Source: Numida meleagris
Lineage: Eukaryota > Chordata > Aves > Galliformes > Numididae
DNA: 64,000 nucleotides
NCBI RefSeq assembly: GCF_002078875.1
Contig: NC_034411.1
Span: forward strand, 30,274,260 to 30,338,259
Direction of reading: 5' to 3'
The notes beneath the pieces were generated by a model that saw only the letters and a list, made by a program, of their open reading frames with translations, ran no database searches and was not told the DNA's origin. A program made the translations under genes and the position numbers. Positions 30,601-42,560 of the stretch are shown here, piece after piece (within the stretch, counting starts at the first letter, position 1; every line of letters begins with the position of its first letter).

Positions 30601-31382
30601 CTTCTGCCTCCTGCCTGGTGCTCAGAGGTAACACGGCATGGTCAATGCCAGGGCAAGCCCTCACCTGCCTGGCAGTCATGAAGAAATTCCATGGCAGCAG
30701 TGTTCCCAGGCCAAGGATGAAGAAGATCAACCAGACAGCCTTGTACCTGCAAAGGGGGCAAAGAAGTGTGGAGCAGGATGACAGGCAGGGCAGGGGACAG
30801 GCATCCCTTCTGGCTGTCTCCAAGCCCACTGTGGAAGGCACCAGGCAGAGAAGGGAGGATGAAATTCACAATTCAGTGTCATCTGTGGGTCCAGTGCTCT
30901 TAATAAGCAGAGGAGATTCTTAATAAAGGACACCACAAAACATTTGCTACCCCATCTCTGGCCTGGGCTCCTTTGAGTGGAGGTGGCTAAGGGAGGGTTT
31001 CCAGGAAGCTGTGAAGGCAGAGGACACACTCCCTCCATGTGGCACCCAGCCACGCAACGACCCTTGCCAGAGCTGGGAGGGAGCCCCGCCAGCCAGGAAC
31101 AGCGAGGCCATGCCCCAATGCTGGGGACTGTTTACAGCCTATTTGCTTTGGAAAAACTGATAGAGCATCTTAGGGAATGGATTCCACACACAGAGACGGA
31201 GCCAGCTGCTCCCGGCCCAGCCAGAGAGCACACATCCATAGGGCTAGCAGGGGGACGTGGGGCCCCAAGCCCCCAGGTGCTGAGCCCCACGTTATCCCAG
31301 ATCTCCCAGTATCCTGAATGTGCCCCCATGCCCACCCTACAGCCTGGCATTACCTATCCTGTGGTCCATCTCTTGTTGTCAT
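24677..31382 (-). CDS. SLC29A1: Equilibrative nucleoside transporter 1
   Basis: ENT1 is an 11-helix plasma-membrane facilitator of nucleoside and adenosine flux. Twelve coding exons (minus): 31354-31382, 30665-30746, 30282-30457, 29956-30095, 29673-29807, 29409-29506, 28414-28504, 28202-28293, 27949-28057, 27583-27668, 25148-25347 and 24677-24788. The sum is 450 codons with TAG, giving 449 aa (human 456). Exon 1 encodes MTTRDGPQDR. TM1 is YKAVWLIFFILGLGTLLPWN. The TM1-TM2 loop carries the glycosylation sequons NTS, NQT and NLS. SYTAPIMSGQGLAG is the conserved TM4 motif that contains the inhibitor-contact glycine. A charged cytosolic loop (KDKTEYCV to EVNNSK) separates TM6 from TM7. FDWTGRSLTAFFTWPGKDS and SNGYLASLCMCFGPK are C-terminal family motifs. 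The donor after 28202 is GTCTGT, slightly unusual but required by phase. The ATG exon continues into 5'UTR to 31436, where it meets an acceptor. Confidence 0.97.
28686..29208. mobile_element. Solo LTR of an endogenous retrovirus in an SLC29A1 intron
   Basis: The 523-base element begins TGTCATGGTT and ends AACCGTTGACA, so the termini are TG..CA with inverted TGTCA ends. The same five bases TTATC flank it at 28681-28685 and 29209-29213, as expected of a target-site duplication. The body is AT-richer than its surroundings and holds an AATAAA on the minus strand (GCTAATAAATC, near 28980). No internal retroviral coding sequence is present, so recombination has left a single LTR. It lies in the intron between exons 29409-29506 and 28414-28504. 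The orientation and family name are not settled. Confidence 0.7.
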
Positions 31383-31436
31383 CTTGCGTGGCGAGGGTCA
31401 GCACGCGTCCCAGCAAGTCTCGCGGTGGCTCTCTGT
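31383..31436 (-). other. SLC29A1: SLC29A1 5'UTR part of the ATG exon
   Basis: On the minus strand TGCTTTCCAG precedes ACAGAGAGCC, a clean 3' splice site 54 bases before the start codon. The ATG exon is therefore internal, and at least one noncoding exon lies upstream. Candidates are the CpG-rich areas near 32.3, 41.5 and 49 kb. Confidence 0.65.
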
Positions 31437-32378
31437 CTGGAAAGCAAGCAGAGGGCTTTATGAGGGAGTGAGGCCAGGCAGGGGCAGCACTGGTTTTAAC
31501 CTGATGGTATGGTTGGCTCCATGGGACTACACAGAATCAGGAAACAGCAATAGCATTGCTCAGCAGCTTGGGAGACCTGTGGCTGAGAGCCCTTAGCTGA
31601 GGGATTGTGACACAGGGCTTTATTCTGCTGCTCAGGGGACACCGAGCCTGTCCTTCCAAAAGGAAATCTGCCCCCATGACAAGTCCGTGCTGCTCCGCTC
31701 CAGCCACCTCCCACTCCACTACAGGCTCTTAAGGGATTTGTAAGCCTATGGCTCTGCCCTCAATCCTCAGGCTGTGAGCGAAGCATATGCGCAATGGGCT
31801 GTGTCCTTCCCCCCTGCCCTCCCCATGTCCTTGGGGTACGGAGGAACAAAGGACATGTTTTATCCAGTGGGCTCTCAGGTCAGAACCACACAAACCCTTC
31901 TTTTCCACCCACCCCTTCCCTGGGGCTCTAGCAGCCCTTCCTAGGAAAGCCAAGGGCACCCCGAGCACTGCTCTCCCCCTCTCAGCACCCCCTGCTCTAG
32001 GCCTGGCCCCTGCTGCCACTCAGCACTGCTTCCCCATAGGTGGCCACCCTACAGACACAGCCCCGGGGCCCCGGAGCCAGACCCCATCCCTTGGCCCCCT
32101 CCCTACCCCTGAGGCAGAGCAGAATCAGCCCCCCCACAGAAGCCGCAGGCCTGCCTTGTCGTTTTCCCTTCAGGACGGCGCAGCATGGGGCATTCATCCA
32201 CTTCTCCCAGCGACTGCGGCAGGGCTCCACGTGCTCAACCCCCTGCGCCCTGCCAGCCGTGCCCCCCAAAAGCCGCCTGCCCGGCCTCCCTCCTCTCCTG
32301 TGCGGCCGTGGGCTGCAGCATCCCTGCCTGCCAGCAGCAGCCTGCCAGGTAGGGCGGCCGCTGGGGCTGGCAGAAAGC

Positions 32379-32399
32379 AGCATGCTGGGATCTGTAGTT
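32379..32399 (-). promoter_or_regulatory. ZNF143/Staf-type motif (SBS-like)
   Basis: The minus strand reads ACTACAGATCCCAGCATGC. This differs by about two positions from the ZNF143 consensus ACTACAATTCCCAGCATGC, which marks many vertebrate CpG promoters. It lies about 1 kb upstream of the SLC29A1 ATG exon, in a GC-rich patch (about 31.9-32.6 kb) that could be an SLC29A1 promoter. Confidence 0.5.
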
Positions 32400-32724
32400 C
32401 AGGCAAGGCTCAGCCTGCATTAAAGGCAACGGAGGAGCCTGTGTGCTTCCGGGCATGGCTCACATCCTTCACATCAACTGCTTTGCTGAGAAAGGTGGTG
32501 AGGCGTAGTGTAGTTCTGCAGGTTGTGCATGGCAGGGGAGCTGGCCCACAGTCCCAGTAGCCCAGTGCGGCGTGGCTTCCTGCCTTCCCATGTAGGGTAA
32601 GATGGTTCCCATTTGCCCTTGTGAGCTACCCACCCTTCCAGAGAAAACATGGGAAAATCCCCTCCTGGCAGCCTGCCAGCATCCCTGCAGGCAGGAGACA
32701 GCCCGTTCCCTGGCACTGGATTAT

Positions 32725-32770
32725 GGGGGGGGGGGGGGGGCCCCCCCCCCCCCCGGGGGGGGGGGGGGGG
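32725..32770. repeat. Homopolymer palindrome G16-C14-G16
   Basis: Sixteen G, fourteen C and sixteen G follow one another without interruption. The C run can pair with either G run, and both G runs could form quadruplexes. Such a sequence is hard to sequence and assemble, so it may be a misassembled poly-G tract. Confidence 0.9.
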
Positions 32771-35439
32771 CTGCGAGCATGACTGCCACCCCCATAGATA
32801 GAAATACCGCTGGGGCCATTTCTTGTCCCTGGGAAACGGGTGGAGAGCCCCAGCTCACCCTGCAGCCCTCAGCAGGCTGCCCCTCACTCACACAAGCCCC
32901 CAGCTCTGCTCCTCGACTACCCCCCAGCTTCCCTGGGGTCACAGCGATGTCCCAAGTATCAGAGAACAGAGCTCTGCCACAGACATACGTGCAAAGGACG
33001 GTGCCAGGGCAAGCCCTAATCGCCAATCCCACCCTATGCCCAGTGAACTTGAAGGCAGTGCATGTCCCCGTCCCCCCCCTCCCCACCACCGCTCTCAAGA
33101 GTGCTCAGGTCACAGGGGCTAGAGCCATGTGCCTCTGGCAGCACCCGCCTCAGAGAAGAGGTGTCGGGTGCCATGGCTGGCAGGCAGCCGGCAGCACGCA
33201 GAATGTGACAGTGCTGGAGCAGTAGGCAGGGGGTAGCGGGACAGGAGTGGGGTTTGAGGGGTGCTTCCGTGTTGCTGCCTTCCCCACTGCCTCCTGCTTC
33301 CGTCCTGCATCAGCAGCCCAGCCTCCTTGGCGGCAATGCCCAGCCGCAGCCTCCTGCCAGCTTTGTTTGTTTTCTGTCTCACTTTGCTAAGTGCCTTCTA
33401 ATTTTTTCCACAAAGAGACAATCCCTGCCAAGGGGCATGCGGGTCAGCGCTCATTACGGCAGGAAACACGTCCAGCTGCCAGCTCTTACAAACAACACTA
33501 CAGTAAACAGAAAAAGTCAAACAAACCAACATAAGCAACAGGTGGCAACCATGCTCCAACCAGGTGAGAGCAGCCCTACAGTCACAAATCCAGAGAGACC
33601 CTATGATAACAGACCAGGGATGGTGCTCAGTACATCCCCAACCCCCAGCACCTCCAAGGACCTCAGCCATCTGCCCTGCCCCGAGGGCATGGGAAAGGAG
33701 GAGCAGTTCAGGGTCTCTGCATGTGGACATCCTTTTTCTCCCAGGCACTGTGCAGTTCATCCAGTCTCCTTGCAAGTAATGTGTGAGCGGAAGGAGCAAG
33801 ATAAGAGTAGGAAGGGCTAAACAAACAACAGTCGTCCCCTTTGACCACATTCCAACAATGGAGAGCCCAGTTGTAATTGCCCGTTTACTCAGCACAAAGG
33901 CTCAGGCATACGCTGGGTGACACCTATTGTTGGGCCAACGCCTGAGAGCCCACGGCAGGGACAGCCATGGCGCAAAACGCCCAACCTCTGCAGAAAAACT
34001 GGCACTGCAGGACAGCCACGCCTGCAGGCAGCAGTTTGTCACCCAGCTCTGGAGATTTCCCTTCTCGAGCATCGCCCTTCTCCTGCTCTGCTGCCTGGCT
34101 GACGGAAAGCAGAGAGCTTGTCCGGATTCCCACGGCAGAGCAGTTCCAGGGTGCTGGGTAGGGATGCGACGGGTCTCCTCCAGCTCGTTAAAGCAAAGCC
34201 CTTTCTGCCACCTTTGCCATCCCTAGAGAAGGGGCTACTGGCAGGCAAGCCGCAAGCATCTCAGCACCCTCCTGCCGCTGCTCATGCCAGATCACTTTGT
34301 AGGGATACAGTCAGCACTTCCTACTGGTGCCACCAAGATGGGGCAGGGCCAGATGCCTCCCCAGGCTTACAGCCCATTCAGGGCCGGCAGGGTTTACCTG
34401 CAGGCAGGGAGCAGGCCTGACACACATGTGCAAGTCACGTGAAACCCTGGTGGCTGGGATTCAGCTTCGAGATTCCACCTCCAGCCAGATTCCCTTGTAC
34501 ACCCAGCATTGAGAACGATGAATGCCTGCTTTCTAACACTCCAACTTGAGTCTTCGCGAGTTTCCTCATCGACCAATTTGTGGTAACACCCAAGCTCCCC
34601 CACCCTGCTCTGGCCATGCCAGTCTGGTCCCTTCATTTGCAGTCACCATCCCACGTGCCTCCACCCCTGGCTGTGAGCATGCCTGCTGCCTTTCCCAAGA
34701 GGCAGAGCTGCATGGCTGCGCCTCTCTCTGAGGCACTGGGACCAACTCAAAGTGGGGGCTATGCCCTGCAGCAAACCAGAGCCCAAAGGAGGGCTGAAGT
34801 CAGCGCTAAGAGAGTGGCACAGGCATGGATAGCAACTCCCCAGCTGCTCTCCTATCTCCGAGCAGTTCTGCCCCTCAGCTTGTTCTGTTTTATAACCCAC
34901 AGAAGGTTTCACTTCGTGAGCTTTTCTACTTCCTTTGCAACTCTGGAGCTCCGCAGTGCCCTGCGGCTAGAAACTCCCCTGTGGCACAGCACTGCTATGT
35001 GCGGCTCTGCTAGCTCCCGCTCTTGGATTCAGACTGGACACGCATCGGACCCCTTCTCCATGCCAACCATGACTCTCCAGGCGCAGATCCCAGCCACCTT
35101 ACATCATGTTTTCCAAACAGAAAAATTCTAGCTCACTTAAGTCATAAGGAAACAGCTCTGTGCCTTTGATCCTCCTTGCTGCTTTTCTCCAAATCTTTTC
35201 CCACACTCCCAGACCCTTCTGGAGACAGTGGGGCCACAACTGGCGCAGCAGAGCCGCGAACTGGAGCAATGACACAAGGCTCTCCTATTTTGTTTCTGCT
35301 TTGTCACTCACCAGGAGTGACAGAGACTCTTTTTCAGGGAGTCTATGTGTTTTTATGACCCTGACTGCCCACTGAGCTATCTGAAATAACCCCAGGTCTT
35401 GCTGCAAATGGACAGCTCAGGGCATAATCTTGTTCGCAG

Positions 35440-35760
35440 ATTTGGGACGATTATATCCCCTTGCGTATCACTCCTTATTTATCTAAACTGAATTTCATTT
35501 TCCTGCTGCCTGCTGTTGCAACACTCCTCTGTGCTCTTTGTAGCTGGCATCTGTCCCCACGAACCTGAGTAATTCGATAGCATCAGGCAAATTCTATCAG
35601 CTCATTGCTCATTCCCTTTTCCAGGTCACTCCTGACTGCTGAAAAAGCATGGGACTAAACACAGCAATCTCCTTCCACCACAGAAACTGACCACTTAACT
35701 CCTACGCCCTGCTTCCTGTTTTTCACCAACTGCTAAGCCATGTGAAGACCTTCCATCCCT
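35440..35760 (+). repeat. Ancient degenerate interspersed repeat of sauropsid type
   Basis: Recognisable blocks are CTAAACTGAATTTCATTTTCC, then GAACCTGAGTAATTCGATAGC, then CAGGTCACTCCTGACTG, then AAACTGACCACTTAACTCC and AGACCTTCC. Their order and wording match, with many substitutions, a repeat abundant in turtle and crocodilian genomes as I recall it, probably a CR1-like retroposon. The family assignment is from memory. Confidence 0.55.
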
Positions 35761-38700
35761 AAAACCTGGGCCAAAAGACCTGAACGCATTTTGCAAAGCC
35801 GTGCAGCTTTGCGGGAGCCTCCCAGCACATGCCCAGGGGCCTGGGCTGTGGGTGGGCAGCAAAAACAGCATTACCAGCCCATTTTTCCCAGAAGTTCCCA
35901 TGAGCCCTTCTTAGAAACCAGCGTCATATTCTTCCCCCTTCTGTTCCTCTTTGCATCACAAGGCAGAACGTACTTCTGCAGCCCCACCGAGGGCTGTGCA
36001 CGGTGCGCAGTGGTTACCCCTCAGCACCTCCCAGGGAAGCATCCCAGCCCCGGACACTTTGTCGGTCAGGAGCCCACTTCACCCTGCCTCCTCCACCCAC
36101 TGGGAAAAGGGAAGGCTGCTCTCCCTGGGCCTGCAGCCCGGGATCCCCACAGCCTCCCCACCGAACAGGAGATAGGTTGGATGTCCCCGCTGCCAACACG
36201 TAGCGCCGTTATCTCGGCTGCCGGGTGGAGGTGGGGGGGCATCCAGCCCAGCAGTATGTTTTGAGCCACACGCAGCAGCGGGCTGCAGTCCCTTATCGGG
36301 GCGGCTCAAGGAACCCCAAGCAGCTCCCAGGGGCCCCTGGCAGGTACAGCCAAACAGGCATGTGCGTAAACCAAGCCGGAAAGGAGGGCTCTTCTCACAC
36401 CCTCCATTTATGTGTTTAATTTGACAGGCAAAGCACGTTCTGTCCTCAGCGTGGCAATTACACCCCTGTGACATACCCAGCGTCAGGTCGCTCACCTGCC
36501 ATCGGCAGCACCTCAGTGACACCATGCATGGTCACTGCTGCCCATAAATTCCTCCTTCCGGCTGTGGCTCCCCAAGACCATGGGCCCCCACCTCCCCGCT
36601 CTGGATGCCAAGTGTGTTTCCAGCCCTGCCGCAGAGCTGGCTGAACACAGAGAGCAACACAAGGCAAGCAGCAAGGCAGCACTCCCAGCAGTGCAGCCAT
36701 GCTGGAGAGCATACACCTGAGCCTTCAGCACACCCCAGTGCCCACTCGTCAGCTAGTGAATCCTTCCAGGCACCCAAGCAACCCCACAGCAGAGATGGGT
36801 GCTGCTGCTTACCATCCCAGCAAGAGCTGCTCCCCAAAGCCAGGTCAGCAACCATCCCCCCATAGCCCAGGGTGGGCACTTTAATGCCACAGTGAGACAC
36901 TTACCAGGAATGCAGGGTGGGCCTCACCCCAGGGTCCTCTGGTAAAGCCCCGCCACACTCTGAGCAGGCGTTGGCTCCAAGGGCAGCACTCTGGAGGTGT
37001 GAGTGGAGATAGAAGGCCTGGGGGGGGAGGGGGGCGGGGGAGGCAGGAGTTGGAAGGTACGTCACTTCTGTGCAGGGAGAGGGAGCTCCCAGATAGAGCC
37101 AATATTAGAAGGGCAGAGATAAGCCGCTCTCAGGAGTGCATCTCCAGGCAGGGACTGGTAGGGCTCTTCTAGACAGCTTCCAGGCAGCACTCCCTCACAC
37201 CAAAACAGGGCCAAAGGGCCCTGAGGGCTTTCTGCAGCCCTGCTCATGGGGAGACACAGAGAGAAGGCAGAGGCAAAAAGCTCACTGCAGCACCAGTTTC
37301 CCAGTGCGCAGCCCCACACTGCCTTCCCTGGAGCACACCAGCAAGACACAGGCTGGTACCAGCATCTCCCAGGGGAGAAGGCTGCTCACTCCACAACACA
37401 GCTCCAACATGCCTCGTGGAAGGCTTGGGAAGAGGTCATGGTTTTCCAGGGTTGGGTCGGAAAATGAGATGAATAAAGCCCCTTTCTCCCCAGGGCGGAG
37501 AGAGGAATTCGCTCAGGGCTCCATTCAATGCATCTGCGGAAACCAGCAAAGAAAGAGCAGAGGCTATGGAGAACCACCTCTAGGGTTCCCAGGCAGTCCT
37601 CAGTGCCCAGAGGGGCTGTGTGAGTGGGGAGGGAAGGGGAAATGGAGGCAAGGGCCCCACAGAGCTCTTGCCACACAACCACAGCACTAAGGAGGACAGG
37701 TGGTGCAATGGGCACATTGCCCCCACATCATCGCCTGTCTCTTCTGCAGCCAGCAGTCCTGTGGGCTCTGGGGGGGATACTGGGGCAAAGGGGTCATCCC
37801 AGGGCCATGGCAGGAAGAGGCACAATGGGAGGAAGCTGGGTTTCCGCTCCCCAATCAAGAAAACCCAATGGGACCCCTGGGGTGAAGGGCAGGACACCAT
37901 TAATGTAAAAATCAGCTGGGAGCAGAAAGCGCAGCCCCCAGGGAGGAGCGGGTCCTCCTTGCCATGCTTGGTGCAGCAGTGACTGAGACCACCGCCACCA
38001 GGACAGCCACCAAGGAGGGCAGAGCTGCCCCAGCTGCACCACCGCACAGCTGCCTCCCCATGGGTCACGCCTGGGCCTGCTCCACAGGCATCCCCAGAGC
38101 ACAGGGGGTAGCCCTGAGGAGGAAGCGTGTGGCAGCAGGGGTGAGGCAAATACCCATGGCCAGACAGGCCTGGAGATAAGAGCAAAGGCCAGGCACGAAA
38201 CCCAGACAGGCTGGGTCAGGAGGGAGCCCCAGGGCTGGAGAATGAGGAGGGTGAGGTGAGTTTCTCCACACAGCTCCTCCTCCTGGGGCTGTAGGGCCAC
38301 ATCCACCAGCAAGACCAGGAGCAGGACACAAGAGGCCACCTGCCCTTGGGCAGCCCACAGGGCACTGGAACGGGCAGGGGACAGGCTCCCTTCCTTGCTG
38401 CAGGACAGAAATAACACGTGCTATTTTGGGTGCCCTGCAGCCAGCTCAGGGACACATGCCCTGGCTGACTGCTGCGTTCGGCACCCAATGCCCACAGCCC
38501 TGCTGGAAATAGGACGCCAGGCAGGAAAGCAGGTTTGGGCAGCCACTGCAGCCCACGCAATGCTGCTGCCAGCTACCAGGGCTCCCACAGGGCCGCAGTG
38601 CCTTGCACACCCTGAGCCATCCTCAGCTGCTCACTGCGGCCATTTTGTGACGGATGGGTACATGGCGTTGGCACAGCCATCCCCGTGAGAGTGAGGGCTA

Positions 38701-40949
38701 TGTGCAGCCGGAGCATCGCTGGCTCAAGGCAGACACATCCTTTGGAGGAAATAAGTCAGAGAATAAACCTCCCACTCTCAGCACCAGCCTGGCTGAGGGA
38801 CAGGAAAGCCTTTATGCCAGTGGGGCAGGGCAGGGTGGTGGGCAGCTCCCTCCCGCTTCTGCCCAAATCCCAGAAAAACATCACTTCAGGCTCTCTCCCA
38901 CAAGCAGCAGGAACAAACACAGCCACAAGAAACGGACAGGCAGGGCACAGCCCCTCTGGTTGCCACCACATCCCTGCAGGCAGCCACCGCCCAGCGCACC
39001 ACAGCCTGGCTTCACCACGAGCATCCTCAGGGGCACCATGCCCAGCCTGTGGCAGCGAGGCTGGGAGCCAGCCCTGACGCTGCTCATGCGGGAACGGCGC
39101 TTACAGAGAAATACATTATCCCAGACAGAATGTTATGTCTGGTGTGGGCTCACAGGGCCGCGCCAGCCTCTGAGCCTCCCCAGAGTTAATGTGGGGAGCA
39201 GGGAGGGGCGAGGGCAGCCGTGAGACCCGCTGCTGGGAAGGCCCCTGAGGGTGTGTGAAGGTGGGAAGAAAGGAGTTGCAGGGGAGGGTGGATTGCTTCC
39301 CAATGGCTCAGCTGAGCCACAGCCGGAGCACGGCCTGCCACAGCTGTGATTAATGCAACCCTTCTCAGAAGGATGGCGCAAGGAACCAACCAATGCAACA
39401 TCTACAACCGCTGCACAACACCTGCAGGGCCCAACTGCCTGGGACTGCACAGCCCTCGGCATAAAACAGCACTCTGCTCCCACAACTCTGAGCTCCCAGC
39501 TGCAGTCACCCACCCGTTCCCCAGGAACACTCCCCAGGGTTTCCCCACAAAAACCCTCAGACCAAGCTGCACACCCTAAAGCCCTCGCTGCCTTCATGCA
39601 GTAGCAGGGGAAGTTTGCAAGGTAAAGCAGCCCTGACAAATTGAGCACTGCCTACCACCTCTGCCTCAACCCATCCACATCCGCTGCCCTGCTCCTTGCC
39701 ACGTGCCTCCACTCGAGGCTCCACAGGCTGCTCGCTGAGTGCATTTCCAGCTGTCAATGCAGGCGCTGGAAACTTCACAGCGAGGCGCTTTCCCATCAGG
39801 CAAGTCCTAAAGGAAATGAACTACAACAAATCCCAGCGGCACTGATGGGAAGAAGGCAAGACTGTGGCAATCAGCCCGGCTTCCTGCTGGCTGCTTTGCC
39901 GTGACCCAGCAGGCAGTGAGACTGCCCGCTCAGCATCAAGCTAGTGGCTGCCTTGCACAGCAGCAGGGCCATCAGGTCCAGCATCAGGCTGATAGGCGTC
40001 AGCCTCTTGCTGGCCCAGTCAGTGCTGGGTGTGCTCAGGAAGATGTGCAGAGGTCGGTGGAGTTTGAACTTTGGGGTCAGATTGAATTAGCAGCAAAAGC
40101 AGGCAAACAGTGCTCTGCTGACAGTAAGAGTGGGTTTTGCAGTTTCCCTTACAATTGCCAAGGCCTTGGCTGTTATGCTGGATGAAAAACAACTGAGGTG
40201 AGCGTTCAACCCAGAAAAGCATCGGTGGGTGCTTGCTGGCCTACCAAAGCCATGCCACCTGGCCAGGGCAGGTGGCTGCTCCCAGTGCCCCATCACTGCA
40301 CAGCCTCTGTGAGCCCTGTCCTGGCCCAGGAACTGAGTGGAACAGGGCAGTGAGGGCTGCAGGCGTGGGCAAGCAGGTGCCCTGCGCTCCACACCCTGGT
40401 TTCTTCCCAGCTCACGGCAAGGTCATGGCAGGGCAGGAACAAAGCCTGTGGCTCAGCTTCAAAGAGGACGAGGCTCATTAACATCTCACCCTGAGATAAT
40501 GAGAGCAGGGATGCCACGATGGGGAAATGATGCCAGCGGTTAATCATGCAGTGTGGGAAGGAACAACAACTGAAGGATGGATGTGCCCTTCTACGCCATG
40601 AGCCAGGTCCATTTGCTGGGCCAGGATGCAGTGAGCTTCATCCTCATCTCCCTTCCTCCTCACTCTGGGTGCCCGGCACAGCCCTCCAACATTTTTTCAG
40701 CGAGCTGAGAGCAAGCCAACCTGGGAGCAAAAGGCGACAACGGAGTGGAGCTCAGGAGGATGCAGGAGTGGTGTGCGTATTGCTTCTGTACAGCTCTCAG
40801 ACACACACACACATCTGGAGAGAAAAGCATCCTGCGCCATCATGCCCCGGGTTTTAGCTCTGCAGACTGAAGCAGATCCCAAGGAGCACGAGGCAGGCCG
40901 GCAGCCCGCAGGGGCTGGGAGCGGAAACACTGCCGCCAGGCTGGGGTGC

Positions 40950-42560
40950 ACGGCCGCAGGGGAGTGGGATTTCCCGTGGCGGAATCCACAGAAGCCCCCT
41001 CAATTGTGTCCGCTCGCCACAGGCAACTGCGGGGCATCCCGGCTGCTTCCTGCTTCGCAGCAGCGAGGAAGCGCATCCAGCTGTGGCCAACAGCTGCACG
41101 AGCCCCTCCTGCCACCCCCAGCCCTGGGAACGCGCGGGGCTCGGGCGCTCGCCTGCGTGAGATCCCACAGCCCCCGGGCTCAGCCCCCGGCTCTTCCCGC
41201 GGCACCGCAGCTCGGCCGCCCGTCTCCGAGACCGGGGAGTAACCGCAAAGGCGGGGAGGACGGCACGGCAGAGAGCGCACGGAGCTCTCCGTGCTCCCGG
41301 ACCAGACCCCGTTAGCGCAGCCGATTCGCTCGGGAACAGAAAGAAACACTTGTTGGCGCTTCCCGCCGCACGCTGCGGCCGGCCGCGAGCATCTCCAAGC
41401 GCGGCGCCTGGGAAAACCCGCTCGGGGCTCCGCGCGAGGAGCCGCCGGGCTGGGAAGGGCAGCACGTGGGGCCCGGCGGCACGTGGCCCGAGACGCGCGT
41501 TCCCACAGAGCGGGGCACCCCCGGAGAGCCCCGGCGGAGCGCCGCAACGCACCCACCCGCGCCAGGGACCCGGCACGTCGGCAGCACGCGGGGCGCCCCG
41601 GCGGCACGCGCTGGCGCGCTGCTCCCCGCTTCGCTCCGCCGAGAACTACGAAAGGGAAAACTCAGCGCTCCCGCGCGAGGGAGAAAGCCCCGCGACCCAC
41701 GCAGCGGCCGAAAAGCGAGCATCCCCCGCGGGCGCTCGCCCCTCAGAGCCGAATCCCCGCCGTCCCGGCCCGTTCCAGCCCTCCTCCCGCTCGGGGCAGT
41801 CTCCTCCTCTCCGTTTTGCCGCCTTCCGCGCTTGGCGGGGGACGGGTCGGGCGCGGCCGTCGGCGCCACGCGGTCCCCGCGCCGCCGGAGCTACCCCNNN
41901 NNNNNNNNNNNNNNNNNNNNNNNNNNNNNNNNNNNNNNNNNNNNNNNNNNNNNNNNNNNNNNNNNNNNNNNNNNNNNNNNNNNNNNNNNNNNNNNNNNNN
42001 NNNNNNNNNNNNNNNNNNNNNNNNNNNNNNNNNNNNNNNNNNNNNNNNNNNNNNNNNNNNNNNNNNNNNNNNCCCTCCCCGTGGACCCGCCCGCTGCCGG
42101 CCCCGCTCCTTCGCGCCGCCCCCGGAGGCCCGCTGGACACCCCCCAGCGTGGGGCGGCCGCGGGGCGCTGCGAGCGGAGGCCATCTGGTTTTGCGGCGCC
42201 GGACAGAGCGCCGGCACTGAGCGGCCGTGCTCCCTGCCCGAAGCAGCGCGGTACCCGCGCGTCCGGCATCGGGTCCGGGCTGGTTTTCCCACGCAGGCGC
42301 ACGCAGCCCATAGTAATCAATCGGCGTGGAGATGTTTGCCGCCGTCGTTCAAAGCCTATGGCTTTGCATAAGTGCCAAGGTACATTTCCACCGAGGGTAC
42401 TTTGTCCCACGGCAGAGAAGTACGAGCGCCTATCGAGGTTGCACGCCTCAGGTGTTTGTTATCTGAGCGGTGTTTCAGGGCACTGCTGCTCCCAGCGCAG
42501 CTCCCCGTGCTCCATCTCCCGCCACACCACGCAGCCGCAGGCAGGGACTGCAGCTTGGGA
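40950..42560. promoter_or_regulatory. Large CpG island with an assembly gap
   Basis: CpG density is very high from about 40950 to 42300 on both sides of a run of N. The stop-free frames here are a side effect of GC richness. It looks like a vertebrate promoter, possibly a first exon of SLC29A1 (minus). No TATA box or clear coding start could be assigned. Confidence 0.6.
41898..42072. other. Assembly gap (175 N)
   Basis: An unbroken run of N inside the CpG island. The flanks are extremely GC-rich, the usual cause of such gaps. Any first exon hidden here is invisible. Confidence 0.99.

Larger units (their letters stand above)
31437..41000. other. Long stretch without a convincing coding gene
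   Basis: The stretch lies upstream of the SLC29A1 ATG exon and is probably its 5'UTR intron plus regulatory DNA. Open frames up to 257 codons occur (for example 31787-32560 plus), but they are Pro/Ser/Ala-rich, have no splice context and match no family I know. Features seen inside it are the ZNF143-like motif, the G16-C14-G16 tract and the old repeat at 35440-35760, each listed separately. Confidence 0.6.

Noticed and set aside
31787..32560. 257-codon plus-strand open frame
   Set aside because: Pro/Ala/Ser-rich with no recognisable domain. It overlaps a GC-rich regulatory-looking patch on the opposite strand from SLC29A1, and long frames are expected at this GC content.
37580..38417. Overlapping minus-strand open frames with a hydrophobic leader-like stretch (VASCVLLLVLLVDVALQP)
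   Set aside because: No family resemblance, no splice-site logic joining them, and a composition (Trp/Pro/Cys/Gly-rich) typical of translated noncoding GC-rich DNA.
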